From Ruegeria sp. R14_0 (GTDB taxonomy: Bacteria; Pseudomonadota; Alphaproteobacteria; Rhodobacterales; Rhodobacteraceae): a stretch of 64,000 nt of DNA. Positions 1 through 9,013 of this stretch are shown here, piece by piece; the stretch's first letter is position 1; each line of letters opens with the position of its first letter. The stretch lies in the NCBI RefSeq assembly GCF_017743975.1, contig NZ_JAGHRC010000001.1, forward strand, positions 620,001-684,000, read 5' to 3'. The notes beneath the pieces are model-generated. The model had not been told where the DNA came from, did not search any database, and saw nothing but the letters and a program-made list of their open reading frames with translations. The position numbers were made by a program, and so were the translations under genes.

Positions 1-2
1 AT

Positions 3-296
3 CTGGATGCTTTTGCGATGCTCAAGCACCGGCACCTGGCGCCGAAGCGCTGGCTGCCACGGGTCAAGGCCCCGGATGTTTTTAAGTTCGCCGCCCGCTT
101 GCGGCGCAAGCCGGACCTGAAAAAGGCGATGATGCGGATGCCGCCATTGCTGCGCACCTACCTGATGATGGGCGGTTGGGTCAGTGATCACGCGGTGGTC
201 GACCGGCATATGAACACGCTGCATGTGTTCACAGGGCTTGAAATCGGAGCGATCCCCCCGGCACGGAAAAAGTTGCTGCGGGCGGTGGCCGGGTGA
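3..296 (+). CDS. olsB: Ornithine-acyl-ACP N-acyltransferase, C-terminal part (cut by window start)
   Basis: The reading frame is open from the first bases, so the 5' part lies outside the window; 97 codons remain. The tail contains PPLLRTYLMMGGWVSDHAVV followed by a DRHMNTLHVF segment, which resembles the C-terminal end of the OlsB/hemolysin-like GNAT acyltransferases (D-x-x-F/M-NT). OlsB N-acylates ornithine with a 3-hydroxyacyl chain in the first step of ornithine lipid synthesis at the inner membrane, a common phosphate-free lipid in roseobacters. The conserved acyltransferase core is not visible, so the assignment rests on the tail only. A dispersed repeat follows directly after the stop codon. 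Confidence 0.65.
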   Translation: MDAFAMLKHRHLAPKRWLPRVKAPDVFKFAARLRRKPDLKKAMMRMPPLLRTYLMMGGWVSDHAVVDRHMNTLHVFTGLEIGAIPPARKKLLRAVAG

Positions 297-299
297 GTT

Positions 300-321
300 G
301 AGTATTTTTGAAAAGATGAAG
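300..321 (+). repeat. Dispersed intergenic repeat, copy 1
   Basis: GAGTATTTTTGAAAAGATGAA follows the olsB stop. The same 21 bases recur at 46536-46556, and related forms occur at 35646-35667 and 44431-44452. This copy is the short core without a GC-rich hairpin arm. Confidence 0.7.
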
Positions 322-364
322 CAGGGGCGTTGACGCTTTGTGTCCTCCGGTTTAGCTGGCGGAC

Positions 365-2173
365 ATGGCGAGAGTTCCTTTGTTGCAGATGTCCGACATC
401 TCCCTGACCTTTGGGGGTGATCCGGTTTTTTCCGAGCTTGATCTGGTTGTTCAGCCGGGCGACCGGGTGGCGCTGGTGGGGCGGAACGGGTCCGGTAAAT
501 CCACGCTGATGAAAGTGATGGCCGGCCTAGTCGAACCCGACAAGGGTGAGATCGTTGTCCCGCCGGGGAAATCTGTCGGGTACATGGAGCAAGACCCTAG
601 CATGCATGGGTTTGCCACATTGGGTGACTATGCCTCGAGCGGGTTGGAGCCCGGTGAACTTTATAAGGTCGAGCGCGCAGGCGAGGGGCTTAAATTCGAT
701 CCTTCGCGTGCGGTTGAAACCGCATCAGGCGGGGAACGGCGACGTGCGGCGCTGGCCAAGCTGATGGCCGAGGCACCCGATCTGATGCTGTTGGACGAGC
801 CGACCAACCATTTGGATATCGAAGCGATTGCGTGGTTGGAGCGCGAGCTGGGCGCGACCCGCGCGGCCTATGTGCTGATTTCGCACGACCGTGCCTTCCT
901 GCGCGCATTGACCCGCGCGACGCTGTGGATTGATCGTGGCATGGTCCGGCGACAGGAACAGGGGTTCGAGGCGTTTGAAGCGTGGCGCGACAAGGTTTGG
1001 GAAGAAGAGGATCAGCAGCGCCACAAGCTGAACCGCCTGATCAAGTCCGAGGCGAAGTGGGCCGTTGAAGGTATCAGTGCCCGGCGCAAGCGGAACCAGG
1101 GCCGGGTACGGGCACTGCAGGCATTGCGGGCCGAGAAGGCGGCGCAGATCAAGCGTCAGGGCGCAGCCGCCATGACATTGGAGGCCGGACCAAAGTCGGG
1201 CCGAAAAGTGATCGAAGCCAAGGGCTTGGCCAAGTCTTTTGGCACGCAGCAGATTGTCAGGAATTTTGATCTGTTGGTGCAGCGCGGTGATCGCGTGGCC
1301 TTTGTCGGCCCGAACGGCGTGGGCAAGACAACGCTGCTGAAGATGTTGTTGGGCCAGGAACAGCCGGATGAAGGCTCGGTAACGCTGGGCACCAATCTTG
1401 AGATTGCCGTTTTTGACCAAACCCGTGCACAGCTGGACCCGGAAATGACCCTGTGGGACAGCCTGACCGGAGATCCCGAGATGCGGGTTTCAGGCAAGGC
1501 CGATCAGGTGATGGTGGGTGGTCAACCCAAGCATGTGGTTGGTTATCTCAAGGAATTCCTGTTTGACGATGCACAGGCAAGAGCGGCCGTTAAGTCCCTG
1601 TCGGGCGGAGAAAAAGCGCGTTTGCTTTTGGCAAAGCTGATGGCCAAGACGTCTAACCTGTTGGTTCTGGACGAACCGACCAACGATCTGGATGTCGAAA
1701 CGCTAGACCTGTTGCAAGAACTTCTGGACGACTATGACGGCACCGTCCTTTTGGTCAGCCACGACCGGGATTTTCTGGACCGCGTTGCGACGACGACCAT
1801 CGCGATGGAGGGCAATGGCCGCGCGACCGTCTATGCGGGCGGGTGGTCCGATTACATTGCGCAGCGTGGCGATGCCGTGGAGAAGAAGGTTGAAAAAGCA
1901 AAAACTTCCAAGCCGAAGCAAAAGCAAGAGACGCAACCGAAATCAGGGCTGTCTTTCTCGGAAAAGCACCGGCTAGAGAAGTTGCCCGCCGAGATCGCCC
2001 GCCTCGAAGCCGAGATTGGCAAGCTTGAGGAACTGATGTCAGATCCCGAGTTGTTCACGCGCGAGCCCGTCAAGTTCCAGAAGGCGACTGAGGCTCTGGT
2101 CGAGCGACAAGAGAAGCTGGCGGCAGCCGAGGACGAGTGGTTGACGCTCGAAGAAAAGGCCGAGGGCGCTTAG
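365..2173 (+). CDS. uup: ABC-F family ATPase, Uup-like
   Basis: A 602-residue protein with two ABC ATPase domains and no membrane segment, the ABC-F plan. Domain 1 has Walker A GRNGSGKST near residue 39, signature SGGERRRAAL near 120 and Walker B LMLLDEPTNHLD near 140. Domain 2 has GPNGVGKTT near 315, LSGGEKARLLL near 415 and LLVLDEPTNDLD. Between them is a charged linker, and residues about 520-600 form the C-terminal coiled coil typical of Uup. Family members act on ribosomes or branched DNA rather than in transport; the exact role here is inferred only from the tail. Its stop codon overlaps that of the convergent acetyltransferase gene. Confidence 0.85.
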   Translation: MARVPLLQMSDISLTFGGDPVFSELDLVVQPGDRVALVGRNGSGKSTLMKVMAGLVEPDKGEIVVPPGKSVGYMEQDPSMHGFATLGDYASSGLEPGELYKVERAGEGLKFDPSRAVETASGGERRRAALAKLMAEAPDLMLLDEPTNHLDIEAIAWLERELGATRAAYVLISHDRAFLRALTRATLWIDRGMVRRQEQGFEAFEAWRDKVWEEEDQQRHKLNRLIKSEAKWAVEGISARRKRNQGRVRALQALRAEKAAQIKRQGAAAMTLEAGPKSGRKVIEAKGLAKSFGTQQIVRNFDLLVQRGDRVAFVGPNGVGKTTLLKMLLGQEQPDEGSVTLGTNLEIAVFDQTRAQLDPEMTLWDSLTGDPEMRVSGKADQVMVGGQPKHVVGYLKEFLFDDAQARAAVKSLSGGEKARLLLAKLMAKTSNLLVLDEPTNDLDVETLDLLQELLDDYDGTVLLVSHDRDFLDRVATTTIAMEGNGRATVYAGGWSDYIAQRGDAVEKKVEKAKTSKPKQKQETQPKSGLSFSEKHRLEKLPAEIARLEAEIGKLEELMSDPELFTREPVKFQKATEALVERQEKLAAAEDEWLTLEEKAEGA

Positions 2174-2715
2174 GTCACCGGTCGGGCCGGATTGCCGACG
2201 ACGGTTTCCCCTGCGGTGACGTCTTTGGTTACGACGCTGCCTGCGCCGATAATCGCGTTGTCGCCAATGGTGATGCCGGGCATCAGTATAGCGGCCCCGC
2301 CAACCCAGACGTTTCGGCCAATGGTTACGGGCAGACCAACCTCAAGACCCTGTGCGCGCTCCGCCGGGTCCTTGGCGTGCTGGGCGCAATAGATTTGCAC
2401 ATGAGGGCCAAACATCGTGTCATCGCCGATCCGAACCGGGGCTGTATCCAGTACCACGCAACCTGTGTTAAAATAGACTCGCGCGCCGAGGTGGATGTTC
2501 AACCCATAGGCGCAATGAAACGGGGCTTCGAGATAGCAGTCGGGCCCGATTTCAGCGAACAAATCCCTTAGGTCCGAAGCCATCGCACCGCGGGCATCCG
2601 GCGGGCAGGTGTTGTGCGAATAAACTGCTCGGCGTGCCCGCGCCCGCAAGGCTTCCAGTTCAGGGTCCAGGCAGCAGTACCACTGCCCGGATTTCATTTT
2701 TTCCCACTCGGTCAT
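2170..2715 (-). CDS. Sugar O-acetyltransferase (maltose acetyltransferase/NodL type)
   Basis: 181 residues. Residues 5-35 match the helical Mac domain of maltose acetyltransferases. The rest is a left-handed beta-helix of hexapeptide repeats ending in GAGSVVTKDVTAGETVVGNP, the typical acetyl-CoA binding end. His113 in YCAQHAKDP sits where the catalytic His is expected. It transfers acetyl from acetyl-CoA to a sugar or glycan in the cytoplasm; the acceptor cannot be read from sequence. It lies 9 bp downstream of the SDR gene on the same strand and shares its terminal TTA with the opposite-strand uup stop. Confidence 0.85.
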   Translation of the reverse strand: MTEWEKMKSGQWYCCLDPELEALRARARRAVYSHNTCPPDARGAMASDLRDLFAEIGPDCYLEAPFHCAYGLNIHLGARVYFNTGCVVLDTAPVRIGDDTMFGPHVQIYCAQHAKDPAERAQGLEVGLPVTIGRNVWVGGAAILMPGITIGDNAIIGAGSVVTKDVTAGETVVGNPARPVT

Positions 2716-2724
2716 GAGACAGGA

Positions 2725-3483
2725 TTAACGCATGCGCAGCGCTCCGTCGATGCGGATGACCTCTCCGTTCAGGTACCCCATTTCGACGATGAACCCGGCC
2801 AGCCGCCCGTATTCGCGCGGATCACCCAGGCGGGCAGGGTTGGGAACATCCGCTGCCAGTTGCTGCTGCACTTCTTCGGGCAGGCCGGCCAGCATCGGGG
2901 TCATGAAAATTCCCGGTGCGATGGTCATCACCCGAACCCCGGTCGAAGCCAGATCGCGTGCCATCGGCAGTGTCATTCCGACCACGCCACCTTTTGAGGC
3001 CGCATAGGCGGCCTGGCCCTTTTGTCCGTCAAATGCAGCGATTGAGGCGGTGTTGATGATCACGCCGCGCGCGCCGTCCGGTTCAGGGTCGTTCTTGGCC
3101 ATCTCTGCAGCAGCCAGACGCGAGACGTTGAACGTGCCCACCAAATTGATGTCGATTGTGCGTTGAAACGCGTCCAGAGGGTGCGGGCCATCTTTGCCGA
3201 CCGTCTTGATGCCGTAAGCGATCCCGGCGCAGTTCACCGCGACCGTGATGCGACCCATCTTGCTCATCGCCTGCGCGATTGCCGACCCGACCGAGCCTTC
3301 ATCGGTCACATCCGTTTCTGCAAAATGCCCGCCGATCTCTGCGGCCACCTTGGGGCCGCGTTCGGCGTCGCGATCCAGGATCGTCACCTGTGCGCCCTGT
3401 TCTGCGAAATAGCGGGCGGTGGCCTCACCTAGACCTGACGCGCCGCCAGTTACGATTGCAGCGGATGACGACAGTTGCATCAT
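2725..3483 (-). CDS. SDR dehydrogenase, 3-hydroxyacyl-CoA dehydrogenase type II (HSD10-like)
   Basis: About 252 residues. The N-terminal Rossmann motif is TGGASGLG. The active site is a Ser in INTASIAAF with YAASK. The stretch GQAAYAASKGGVVGMTLPMA is very like bacterial and mitochondrial HSD10 enzymes, which oxidise short-chain 3-hydroxyacyl-CoA with NAD+. An upstream extension is possible, but the ATG at 3483 (or 3480) has a GGAAGGGT Shine-Dalgarno just before it, so I chose 3483. It is probably co-transcribed with the acetyltransferase 9 bp downstream, with which it has no clear pathway link. Confidence 0.8.
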   Translation of the reverse strand: MMQLSSSAAIVTGGASGLGEATARYFAEQGAQVTILDRDAERGPKVAAEIGGHFAETDVTDEGSVGSAIAQAMSKMGRITVAVNCAGIAYGIKTVGKDGPHPLDAFQRTIDINLVGTFNVSRLAAAEMAKNDPEPDGARGVIINTASIAAFDGQKGQAAYAASKGGVVGMTLPMARDLASTGVRVMTIAPGIFMTPMLAGLPEEVQQQLAADVPNPARLGDPREYGRLAGFIVEMGYLNGEVIRIDGALRMR

Positions 3484-3718
3484 GGATACCCTTCCATAAT
3501 TTTGACACTTTTCCGCCACTTTTAACGTGGCGGTCGGAATAGATCTTGTATATGTGGCCTACCGGACCGTCACAACTGGTGTCGCGCCCGAAATTTATGA
3601 GTGGTGATGAGCCTAAGTTAACGCATCTTCAGCGGGCATTTACCCGCACTTCATTTGCGGCTCTCACTTGGTAACCGAAGGCCCTGACGCACTTGGGTGT
3701 TAAGGCGCAAGGAGTTAA

Positions 3719-4816
3719 ATGATGCGAATTAAACTGAAATCCAGCGTTTCGGCTTTGGTAGCCTCTCCGTTTGTCGGGGCGTTGTTGGTAACCGCAGCGC
3801 AGGCTGCACCTGGGGTTTGCGACGCACGGACAGCACGGATCGCTGCGAACGCCGGAGACTATCAAGCGCTATGTGATTGCACACAGGTGACACCGAGTTT
3901 CCTGAGCCGGTTGCAACGGCATTCCGATTTCGATTCGATTCTGGCCGCAACTGGCGAACAATGCCCAGGTTTGGCCGCATTGTTGACGGATTTTTCAACC
4001 GGAACGATTGCGACGGCGGTCACCTCAAACGGTGAAGACCGCGATTCCAGCGGTTCATCTGGGACCGGTTCCAACTCCAGCGGTGAGAATGGTTCGGGCG
4101 GCGAATCTTCTGGAGGAGGTAGCTCCTCTGGCGGCGGATCTGGCGGCGGCGGTAACGATAGTGGCGGCGGCAATGGCGGTGGTGGCGCCCCAGGTGATCC
4201 GCGCGGCGGAGGCGACGGTGGCGGCGGCAACGACGGCGGCGGCGGTAACGATGGTGGCGGCGGCAACGACGGCGGCGGCGGTAATGATGGCGGCGGCGGC
4301 AACGACGGCGGCGGCGGTAATGATGGCGGCGGCGGCAATGATGGCGGCGGCGGCAACGACGGCGGCGGCGGCAACGACGGTGGCGGCGGCAACGATGGTG
4401 GCGGCGGCAACGACGGCGGCGGCGGTAACGACGGTGGCGGCGGCAACGATGGTGGCGGCGGCAACGATGGCGGCGGTGGCAACGGTGGCGGCAACGGTAA
4501 CGGCGGCGGAAACGGTGGCGGCAACGGCAACGGTGGCGGCAACGGTAACGGCGGTGGAAACGGCGGCGGCAACGGCAACGGCAACGGAGGAAACAACGGT
4601 GGTCCCGGCAATGGCAACGGGAATGCTGGAAACTCCGGAAACGGTGGCGGCAACAACGGCGGTTCAGGCCCCGGCACCGGCAATGGCGGCAGCAACAACG
4701 GCCAAGGTAAGGGCGGTGGCGGCCATGGCAATGGCGGCAGCAACGGTGGTGGCCACGGTCACGGCGGCGGCCACGGAAATGGCGGCAGCAACGGCGGCGG
4801 GAAAGAAGAGCGTTAA
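3719..4816 (+). CDS. Secreted Gly/Asn/Asp-rich repeat protein, function unknown
   Basis: 365 residues. A signal peptide (about 1-29, ending AAQA) is followed by a small unique domain to about residue 100 with four cysteines (34, 52, 54, 82), which suggests two disulfides in the periplasm or outside. Then come a Ser/Gly linker, 14 perfect GGGGND hexapeptides (DNA 4217-4468), and a Gly/Asn and finally Gly/His-rich tail ending KEER. No LPXTG or beta-barrel anchor is visible. The repeats resemble no catalytic fold; an extended surface or matrix protein is an inference. SD AAGGAG lies before two adjacent ATGs (3719 and 3722). A strong terminator follows. I do not recognise a named family. Confidence 0.8.
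   Translation: MMRIKLKSSVSALVASPFVGALLVTAAQAAPGVCDARTARIAANAGDYQALCDCTQVTPSFLSRLQRHSDFDSILAATGEQCPGLAALLTDFSTGTIATAVTSNGEDRDSSGSSGTGSNSSGENGSGGESSGGGSSSGGGSGGGGNDSGGGNGGGGAPGDPRGGGDGGGGNDGGGGNDGGGGNDGGGGNDGGGGNDGGGGNDGGGGNDGGGGNDGGGGNDGGGGNDGGGGNDGGGGNDGGGGNDGGGGNDGGGGNGGGNGNGGGNGGGNGNGGGNGNGGGNGGGNGNGNGGNNGGPGNGNGNAGNSGNGGGNNGGSGPGTGNGGSNNGQGKGGGGHGNGGSNGGGHGHGGGHGNGGSNGGGKEER
4217..4468 (+). repeat. 18-bp coding minisatellite, 14 tandem units
   Basis: Fourteen consecutive 18-bp units each encode GGGGND. The units differ only at synonymous third positions (ggc/ggt, aac/aat, gac/gat), so the protein repeat is perfect while the DNA repeat is not. Degenerate GGGN/GN units continue to about 4590. 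Confidence 0.9.
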
Positions 4817-4841
4817 GCCGGGCTGTTTCAGCTCTCGATAC

Positions 4842-4871
4842 AAAAAAGGCCACCCGTCGGGTGGCCTTTTT
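4842..4871. terminator. Bidirectional intrinsic terminator
   Basis: GGCCACCC (4848-4855) pairs with GGGTGGCC (4859-4866) around a 3-base loop. It is flanked by an A tract on the left and a T tract on the right, so it can end both the Gly-rich gene (+) and tyrS (-), which converge here. Confidence 0.9.
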
Positions 4872-4891
4872 CTATTCGTAGTGTGTTTGTA

Positions 4892-6142
4892 TCAGCCCAA
4901 CTGGACCAATGCGTGACGCTTTTTGCCGGCGCTCAACTTGATTGGGGACGCCAACGCAACTGCGTCGATCATCAGCCCCGCATCGGTCAGCGGCGCGTCG
5001 TCCAGCTTGGCACCATTTTCGGCGATCAGGCGTTTGGCCTCTTTGCCTGACTTTGCAAGCCCGGACTTCACGATGACCTGCACGATGGACATGCCATCGC
5101 CGAGCTCATCCGCGCTTAGGGTCAGAGTCGGAAGATCCCCGCCAACGCCACCTTTCTCGAACACTTCGCGGGCAGTCGCCTCGGCCTTTGCTGCGGCTTC
5201 GGCCCCGTGCAGCAGGGTGGTGACTTCGTTCGCGAGGCGGATTTTGGCCTCGTTGATCTCGGATCCTTGCAGGGCGGCCAGACGGTCGCATTCGTCCACG
5301 GGCAGTTCGGTGAAGATTTTCAGGAAGCGGCCCACATCGGCGTCGGTCGTGTTGCGCCAGAATTGCCAGAACTCGTAAGACGACAGCATATCGCCGTTCA
5401 GCCACACCGCGCCGCCCTGAGACTTGCCCATTTTGCGGCCGTCGCTGGTGGTCAGCAGAGGCGTGGTCAGGCCATAGATCTCGTGATCCAGCACGCGGCG
5501 GGTCAGGTCAATACCGTTGACGATGTTGCCCCACTGGTCCGAGCCGCCCATCTGCAGAACGCAGCCGTAACGGCGGTTCAGTTCCAGGAAGTCATAGGCC
5601 TGCAGGATCATGTAGTTGAACTCGAGGAAGCTCAGCGACTGCTCGCGGTCCAGCCGCGATTTCACGGACTCGAAGGACAGCATCCGGTTGACCGAAAAAT
5701 GCCGTCCGATATCGCGCAGGAAATCGAGGTAATTCAAGCCGTCCAGCCATTCGGCATTGTTCAGCATCAGCGCACCGGTGTCGCTGTCATCATAGGACAG
5801 GTATTTCGAGAACACCTGCTTCATGCCAGCGATATTCGCATCGATCTGCTCGGGGCCCAGCAGGGGGCGTTCGTCCGAGCGGAACGAGGGGTCACCCACC
5901 TTGGTGGTACCACCGCCCATCAAAGTGATCGGCTTGTGGCCGGTCTTTTGAAGCCAACGCAGGACCATGATGTTCATCAGGTGACCGACGTGCAGCGACT
6001 GCGCTGTGGCGTCATAACCGATATAGGCTGTTTGCACCCCGCTGATCAGCGCCTCATCAAGGCCCTGATAATCGGTGCAGTCGGCGAGAAAGCCGCGCTC
6101 GATCATCGTGGCGATGAAATCCGATTTGGGGTGGTAGGTCAT
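4892..6142 (-). CDS. tyrS: Tyrosyl-tRNA synthetase
   Basis: About 416 residues. It charges tRNA-Tyr with tyrosine in the cytoplasm. The class I signatures are present: a HIGH-like HVGH in SLHVGHLMN near residue 40 and a KMSKS-like [11 protein letters not shown] near 230. The tyrosine-pocket segment GGSDQWGNI is also present. The last 60-70 residues ([17 protein letters not shown] and on) form the S4-type RNA-binding domain of bacterial TyrS. I start at MTYHPKSDF (6142) because GAGG lies 6 bases upstream; an upstream start would add ten unconserved residues. Convergent with the Gly-rich gene across a shared terminator. Confidence 0.95.
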   Translation of the reverse strand: MTYHPKSDFIATMIERGFLADCTDYQGLDEALISGVQTAYIGYDATAQSLHVGHLMNIMVLRWLQKTGHKPITLMGGGTTKVGDPSFRSDERPLLGPEQIDANIAGMKQVFSKYLSYDDSDTGALMLNNAEWLDGLNYLDFLRDIGRHFSVNRMLSFESVKSRLDREQSLSFLEFNYMILQAYDFLELNRRYGCVLQMGGSDQWGNIVNGIDLTRRVLDHEIYGLTTPLLTTSDGRKMGKSQGGAVWLNGDMLSSYEFWQFWRNTTDADVGRFLKIFTELPVDECDRLAALQGSEINEAKIRLANEVTTLLHGAEAAAKAEATAREVFEKGGVGGDLPTLTLSADELGDGMSIVQVIVKSGLAKSGKEAKRLIAENGAKLDDAPLTDAGLMIDAVALASPIKLSAGKKRHALVQLG

Positions 6143-6232
6143 ATCGTGCCTCGGGTTAGTGTTGCGGGGCACTGTATAGGCGGGGTGCCGGTTAAGGAAA
6201 AGCCACCATTTCCAATAAAAATGCGGGCTGTT

Positions 6233-7498
6233 TCAGCTTTTGACCGGTGGCAGGCGAAACGCATAGGCCACGGCGATCAGGTTCAGCACCAATAGGGCAA
6301 AAATCGGCGTAAGTGGATCGTGCAGATGCGCCACGGCCCCAAGGATCGCCGCAAAGACCATTCCGACGAGACCCGCGCTGACGTCTCCCAAAGCGACCAG
6401 GTAGGGGCGCTCTTGCTCGGCGCTCATCTGAATAAGGTAAAGGTAGCGCCCGTATATGACCCCGTTCCCGCCCAGTGAAAGCAGCATGATCACCAGTGCA
6501 TAGGCCCAGACATTCTGGGCATAGCCGAGGAAAGTGAAGCCCAATGCCATCGCGGCCGATACCGCGGCGATCATGCAACCCAGCCACATGACCGGTTTGA
6601 CCGAGATCCGATTGCTGAGCCATCCCCACAGGATCGAACCGATGACCATCCCCAGGCTGGCACCGATCACGAAATAGCTGAGTGAGTGCTTGGTTCCCAT
6701 GTGCAGCGTCGCGGCGTGGATGGTGTAGAAGGGCATTGCCAGCTCGACCGAGACAAAGATCAGACGCGCCGTCAGGAACTTGCGGTACCACCGATAGGCC
6801 ATGCCGGTCTTGAACCCGGTTGCCAACTCGGCCAATGGTTTATGCTTTTTCGCAGGATTTAGTGCGACGGCCTGTTCCTCTTCCAGCAGTTGCACGCCAG
6901 CAAAAGCGACGCCAGCGGCGAACATCGCGATGACACCGCACCACAGGACGACGATGTGGCGTTGCATCGGTTGATCGCCCGAAAGCAGGTCGCGGGTAAC
7001 CAGCACAACGATGATGGCGAGAACGCCGGAAATGGTGGCCTGCGCGAACACCATCCGGTTCCGTTTCTCGGCCGGGACCGACATGCCGTAGATCTGGCTG
7101 GTGCCAAGGCTGGTGATCCCCTGACACAACCCCAAGACAATCGCGGTGGTCAGGAACAGCAGCACGATCATGAGGCCGGGTAGTTTGGTTGAAAACAACG
7201 CAACGGTCGCCAGCACACCCGCAGTCAACAGGTTCGGAGCATAAACCGCCAGCTTTGCGCGGGTGATGCGGTTGATGAAAGGCGAGACAAATATCTCAGC
7301 AATCAGCCGCGACCCGGTGACAAAGGGCAGAAGCATGCCGGCAAAGAAGGTTGGCGCGCCCAAGGCCAGATAGAGGAAGGGCAGAACAAGGTTGGGGTTG
7401 ATCAACTGTCCCCCGATCGTCGCCAGCGCCCCGGACCAGAAGATCAGGAAATAGTTTCTGCCTTCCGAGGGTTGTTTTTGCGAGTATGTGTCCGCCAT
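6233..7498 (-). CDS. MFS transporter, substrate unknown
   Basis: About 421 residues with 12 predicted membrane helices in two halves around a loop with [17 protein letters not shown] near the middle. This layout fits the major facilitator superfamily. The N-terminal half carries the motif [20 protein letters not shown] in place of the usual motif A loop. I see no residues that fix the substrate. The ATG at 7498 is chosen over an upstream TTG. It is divergent from anmK (162 bp apart), so a role in anhydro-muropeptide or sugar uptake is possible but only inferred from position. Confidence 0.75.
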   Translation of the reverse strand: MADTYSQKQPSEGRNYFLIFWSGALATIGGQLINPNLVLPFLYLALGAPTFFAGMLLPFVTGSRLIAEIFVSPFINRITRAKLAVYAPNLLTAGVLATVALFSTKLPGLMIVLLFLTTAIVLGLCQGITSLGTSQIYGMSVPAEKRNRMVFAQATISGVLAIIVVLVTRDLLSGDQPMQRHIVVLWCGVIAMFAAGVAFAGVQLLEEEQAVALNPAKKHKPLAELATGFKTGMAYRWYRKFLTARLIFVSVELAMPFYTIHAATLHMGTKHSLSYFVIGASLGMVIGSILWGWLSNRISVKPVMWLGCMIAAVSAAMALGFTFLGYAQNVWAYALVIMLLSLGGNGVIYGRYLYLIQMSAEQERPYLVALGDVSAGLVGMVFAAILGAVAHLHDPLTPIFALLVLNLIAVAYAFRLPPVKS

Positions 7499-7660
7499 GT
7501 GCACCAAATTCCGATTTGTGTTCCTTATACCAAACTACAGGGAAAAAGCGCGCGCCTTGTGCGATCTGCCTTGCCTTGGCTTTTGATCAAGGGGCAGTTT
7601 AAACGGGCAACGCCGCTCAACCATGACGGTGTTCACGTACCAAGCGCAGGAGAGACAAGC

Positions 7661-8767
7661 GTGGGCCGGGCCAACAAACAATCAGGCGCGATCAGGGTTT
7701 TGGGCGCAATGTCCGGCACCTCGATGGATGGGGTGGATGCTGCTGTTGTGGAAACGGACGGACACCGGATCATCGGCTTTGGCCCCAGCGGCTATCGGCC
7801 TTATTCAGACGATGAACGCGCGGTGCTGCGCGCGGCGCTGGGCCAATGGCACGGGCCAGACGTCGACGCCGCGGCCGAACTGGTGACCGTGGCCCATGCC
7901 GAGGCTCTGTCCGAGTTTGACGAGGTCGATCTGATCGGCGTGCACGGCCAGACGTTGGCGCACGAACCCCGCGGACGCGGAACGCTGCAGGTGGGCGATG
8001 GCAAAGGGCTGGCGCAAGCTCTGGGCGTCCCGGTCGTTTGGGATTTCCGCAGCGATGACGTCGCGATGGGGGGCGAGGGCGCTCCGCTGGCGCCGTTCTT
8101 TCACTTTGCCTGTGCCAAATGGATCGGTGCAACTCAGCCGCTGTGTTTCCTGAACCTGGGTGGTGTCGGCAACCTGACCTATGTGGACCCCAGCTTTGAC
8201 GGCCCCGAGGCCCCAGGCGCGTTGCTGGCCTTTGACACAGGCCCCGCAAATGCGCCCATTGATGACCTGATGCAGGCGCGCCTTGGCCTGCCTATGGATC
8301 GAGACGGCGCGGTCGCGCGTGGCGGAACGGTCGAGATGGGCGCGCTCGAGCTGTTTCTGGCCGAGCCGTACTTTTCCCGGATGCCGCCGAAATCGCTGGA
8401 TCGGAACGATTTTGCCGAGATGATCAAGCTGGTGCAGGAGCTTAGCGATGCGGATGCTGTGGCCACGCTGACCGGCATGTGCGCCGCAGGTGTGGTGCAG
8501 GGGATGGAATATTGCCCCAAACGCCCCACACGCTTGCTGGTGACCGGAGGCGGTCGGCACAACCCGGTGCTGATGGAGATGCTGCGCGCCGCCTTGAATT
8601 GCCCGGTCGAGCCGGTCGAGGCGGTGGGTCTGGACGGCGACATGCTCGAGGCGCAGGCCTTCGCGTACCTCGCCGCCCGCGTCTCGCGCAGGTTGCCGAC
8701 GTCATGTCCGGGGACGACGGGGGTCAAAGCGCTGGTTGGGGGTGGGGTTGTGAGTTCTGTTGCGTGA
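7661..8767 (+). CDS. anmK: Anhydro-N-acetylmuramic acid kinase
   Basis: 368 residues, the usual length. AnmK opens the 1,6-anhydro ring of anhydroMurNAc and phosphorylates it to MurNAc-6-P in cell-wall recycling. The family start [18 protein letters not shown] is seen near residue 12. [26 protein letters not shown] and [11 protein letters not shown] mark the sugar kinase/actin-like ATPase fold. The frame is open far upstream, but the family begins here, and a GTG at 7661 has AGGAGA 8 bases before it. The last residues are a short unconserved tail. Confidence 0.92.
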   Translation: MGRANKQSGAIRVLGAMSGTSMDGVDAAVVETDGHRIIGFGPSGYRPYSDDERAVLRAALGQWHGPDVDAAAELVTVAHAEALSEFDEVDLIGVHGQTLAHEPRGRGTLQVGDGKGLAQALGVPVVWDFRSDDVAMGGEGAPLAPFFHFACAKWIGATQPLCFLNLGGVGNLTYVDPSFDGPEAPGALLAFDTGPANAPIDDLMQARLGLPMDRDGAVARGGTVEMGALELFLAEPYFSRMPPKSLDRNDFAEMIKLVQELSDADAVATLTGMCAAGVVQGMEYCPKRPTRLLVTGGGRHNPVLMEMLRAALNCPVEPVEAVGLDGDMLEAQAFAYLAARVSRRLPTSCPGTTGVKALVGGGVVSSVA

Positions 8768-8949
8768 GGGGGCGGTGGAAAAAGTGGTTGCTTGGATACC
8801 ACTTCGCGGACAAAGTTGACATTCCGGGCCACCGCATATGGCTTTAATTTCCTTGCAAAAAACCGCCTGAACGGTCCTTCCAGCCGTTCTCCGCGTAATA
8901 GAAAGCCGTGAAAGAAATCGCATTTTTCGGCATGCGATCTGTCCGCAAA

Positions 8950-8985
8950 AAAGGAAACGGCTCCCAATTTTTTTCGGGAGCCGTG
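8950..8985 (-). terminator. Terminator of the HlyD operon
   Basis: ACGGCTCCC (8957-8965) pairs with GGGAGCCGT (8976-8984). Read on the minus strand, the stem is followed by TTTCCTTTTTTGC. It lies about 30 bp past the HlyD stop codon. Confidence 0.8.
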
Positions 8986-9013
8986 TTTACTGAACCGGAG
9001 GGTCTTCGGAAAA

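Noticed and set aside
4217-4468. Regular repeats suggesting a CRISPR array
   Set aside because: The units are contiguous 18-bp coding repeats without spacers, inside one open reading frame.
3862-4916. Long open frames in other frames and on the opposite strand of the Gly-rich gene (Pro/Leu-rich, Ala/Thr-rich and Arg/Cys-rich)
   Set aside because: They are products of the 18-bp repeat, which is open in several frames. They have no ribosome site, signal peptide or sensible composition.
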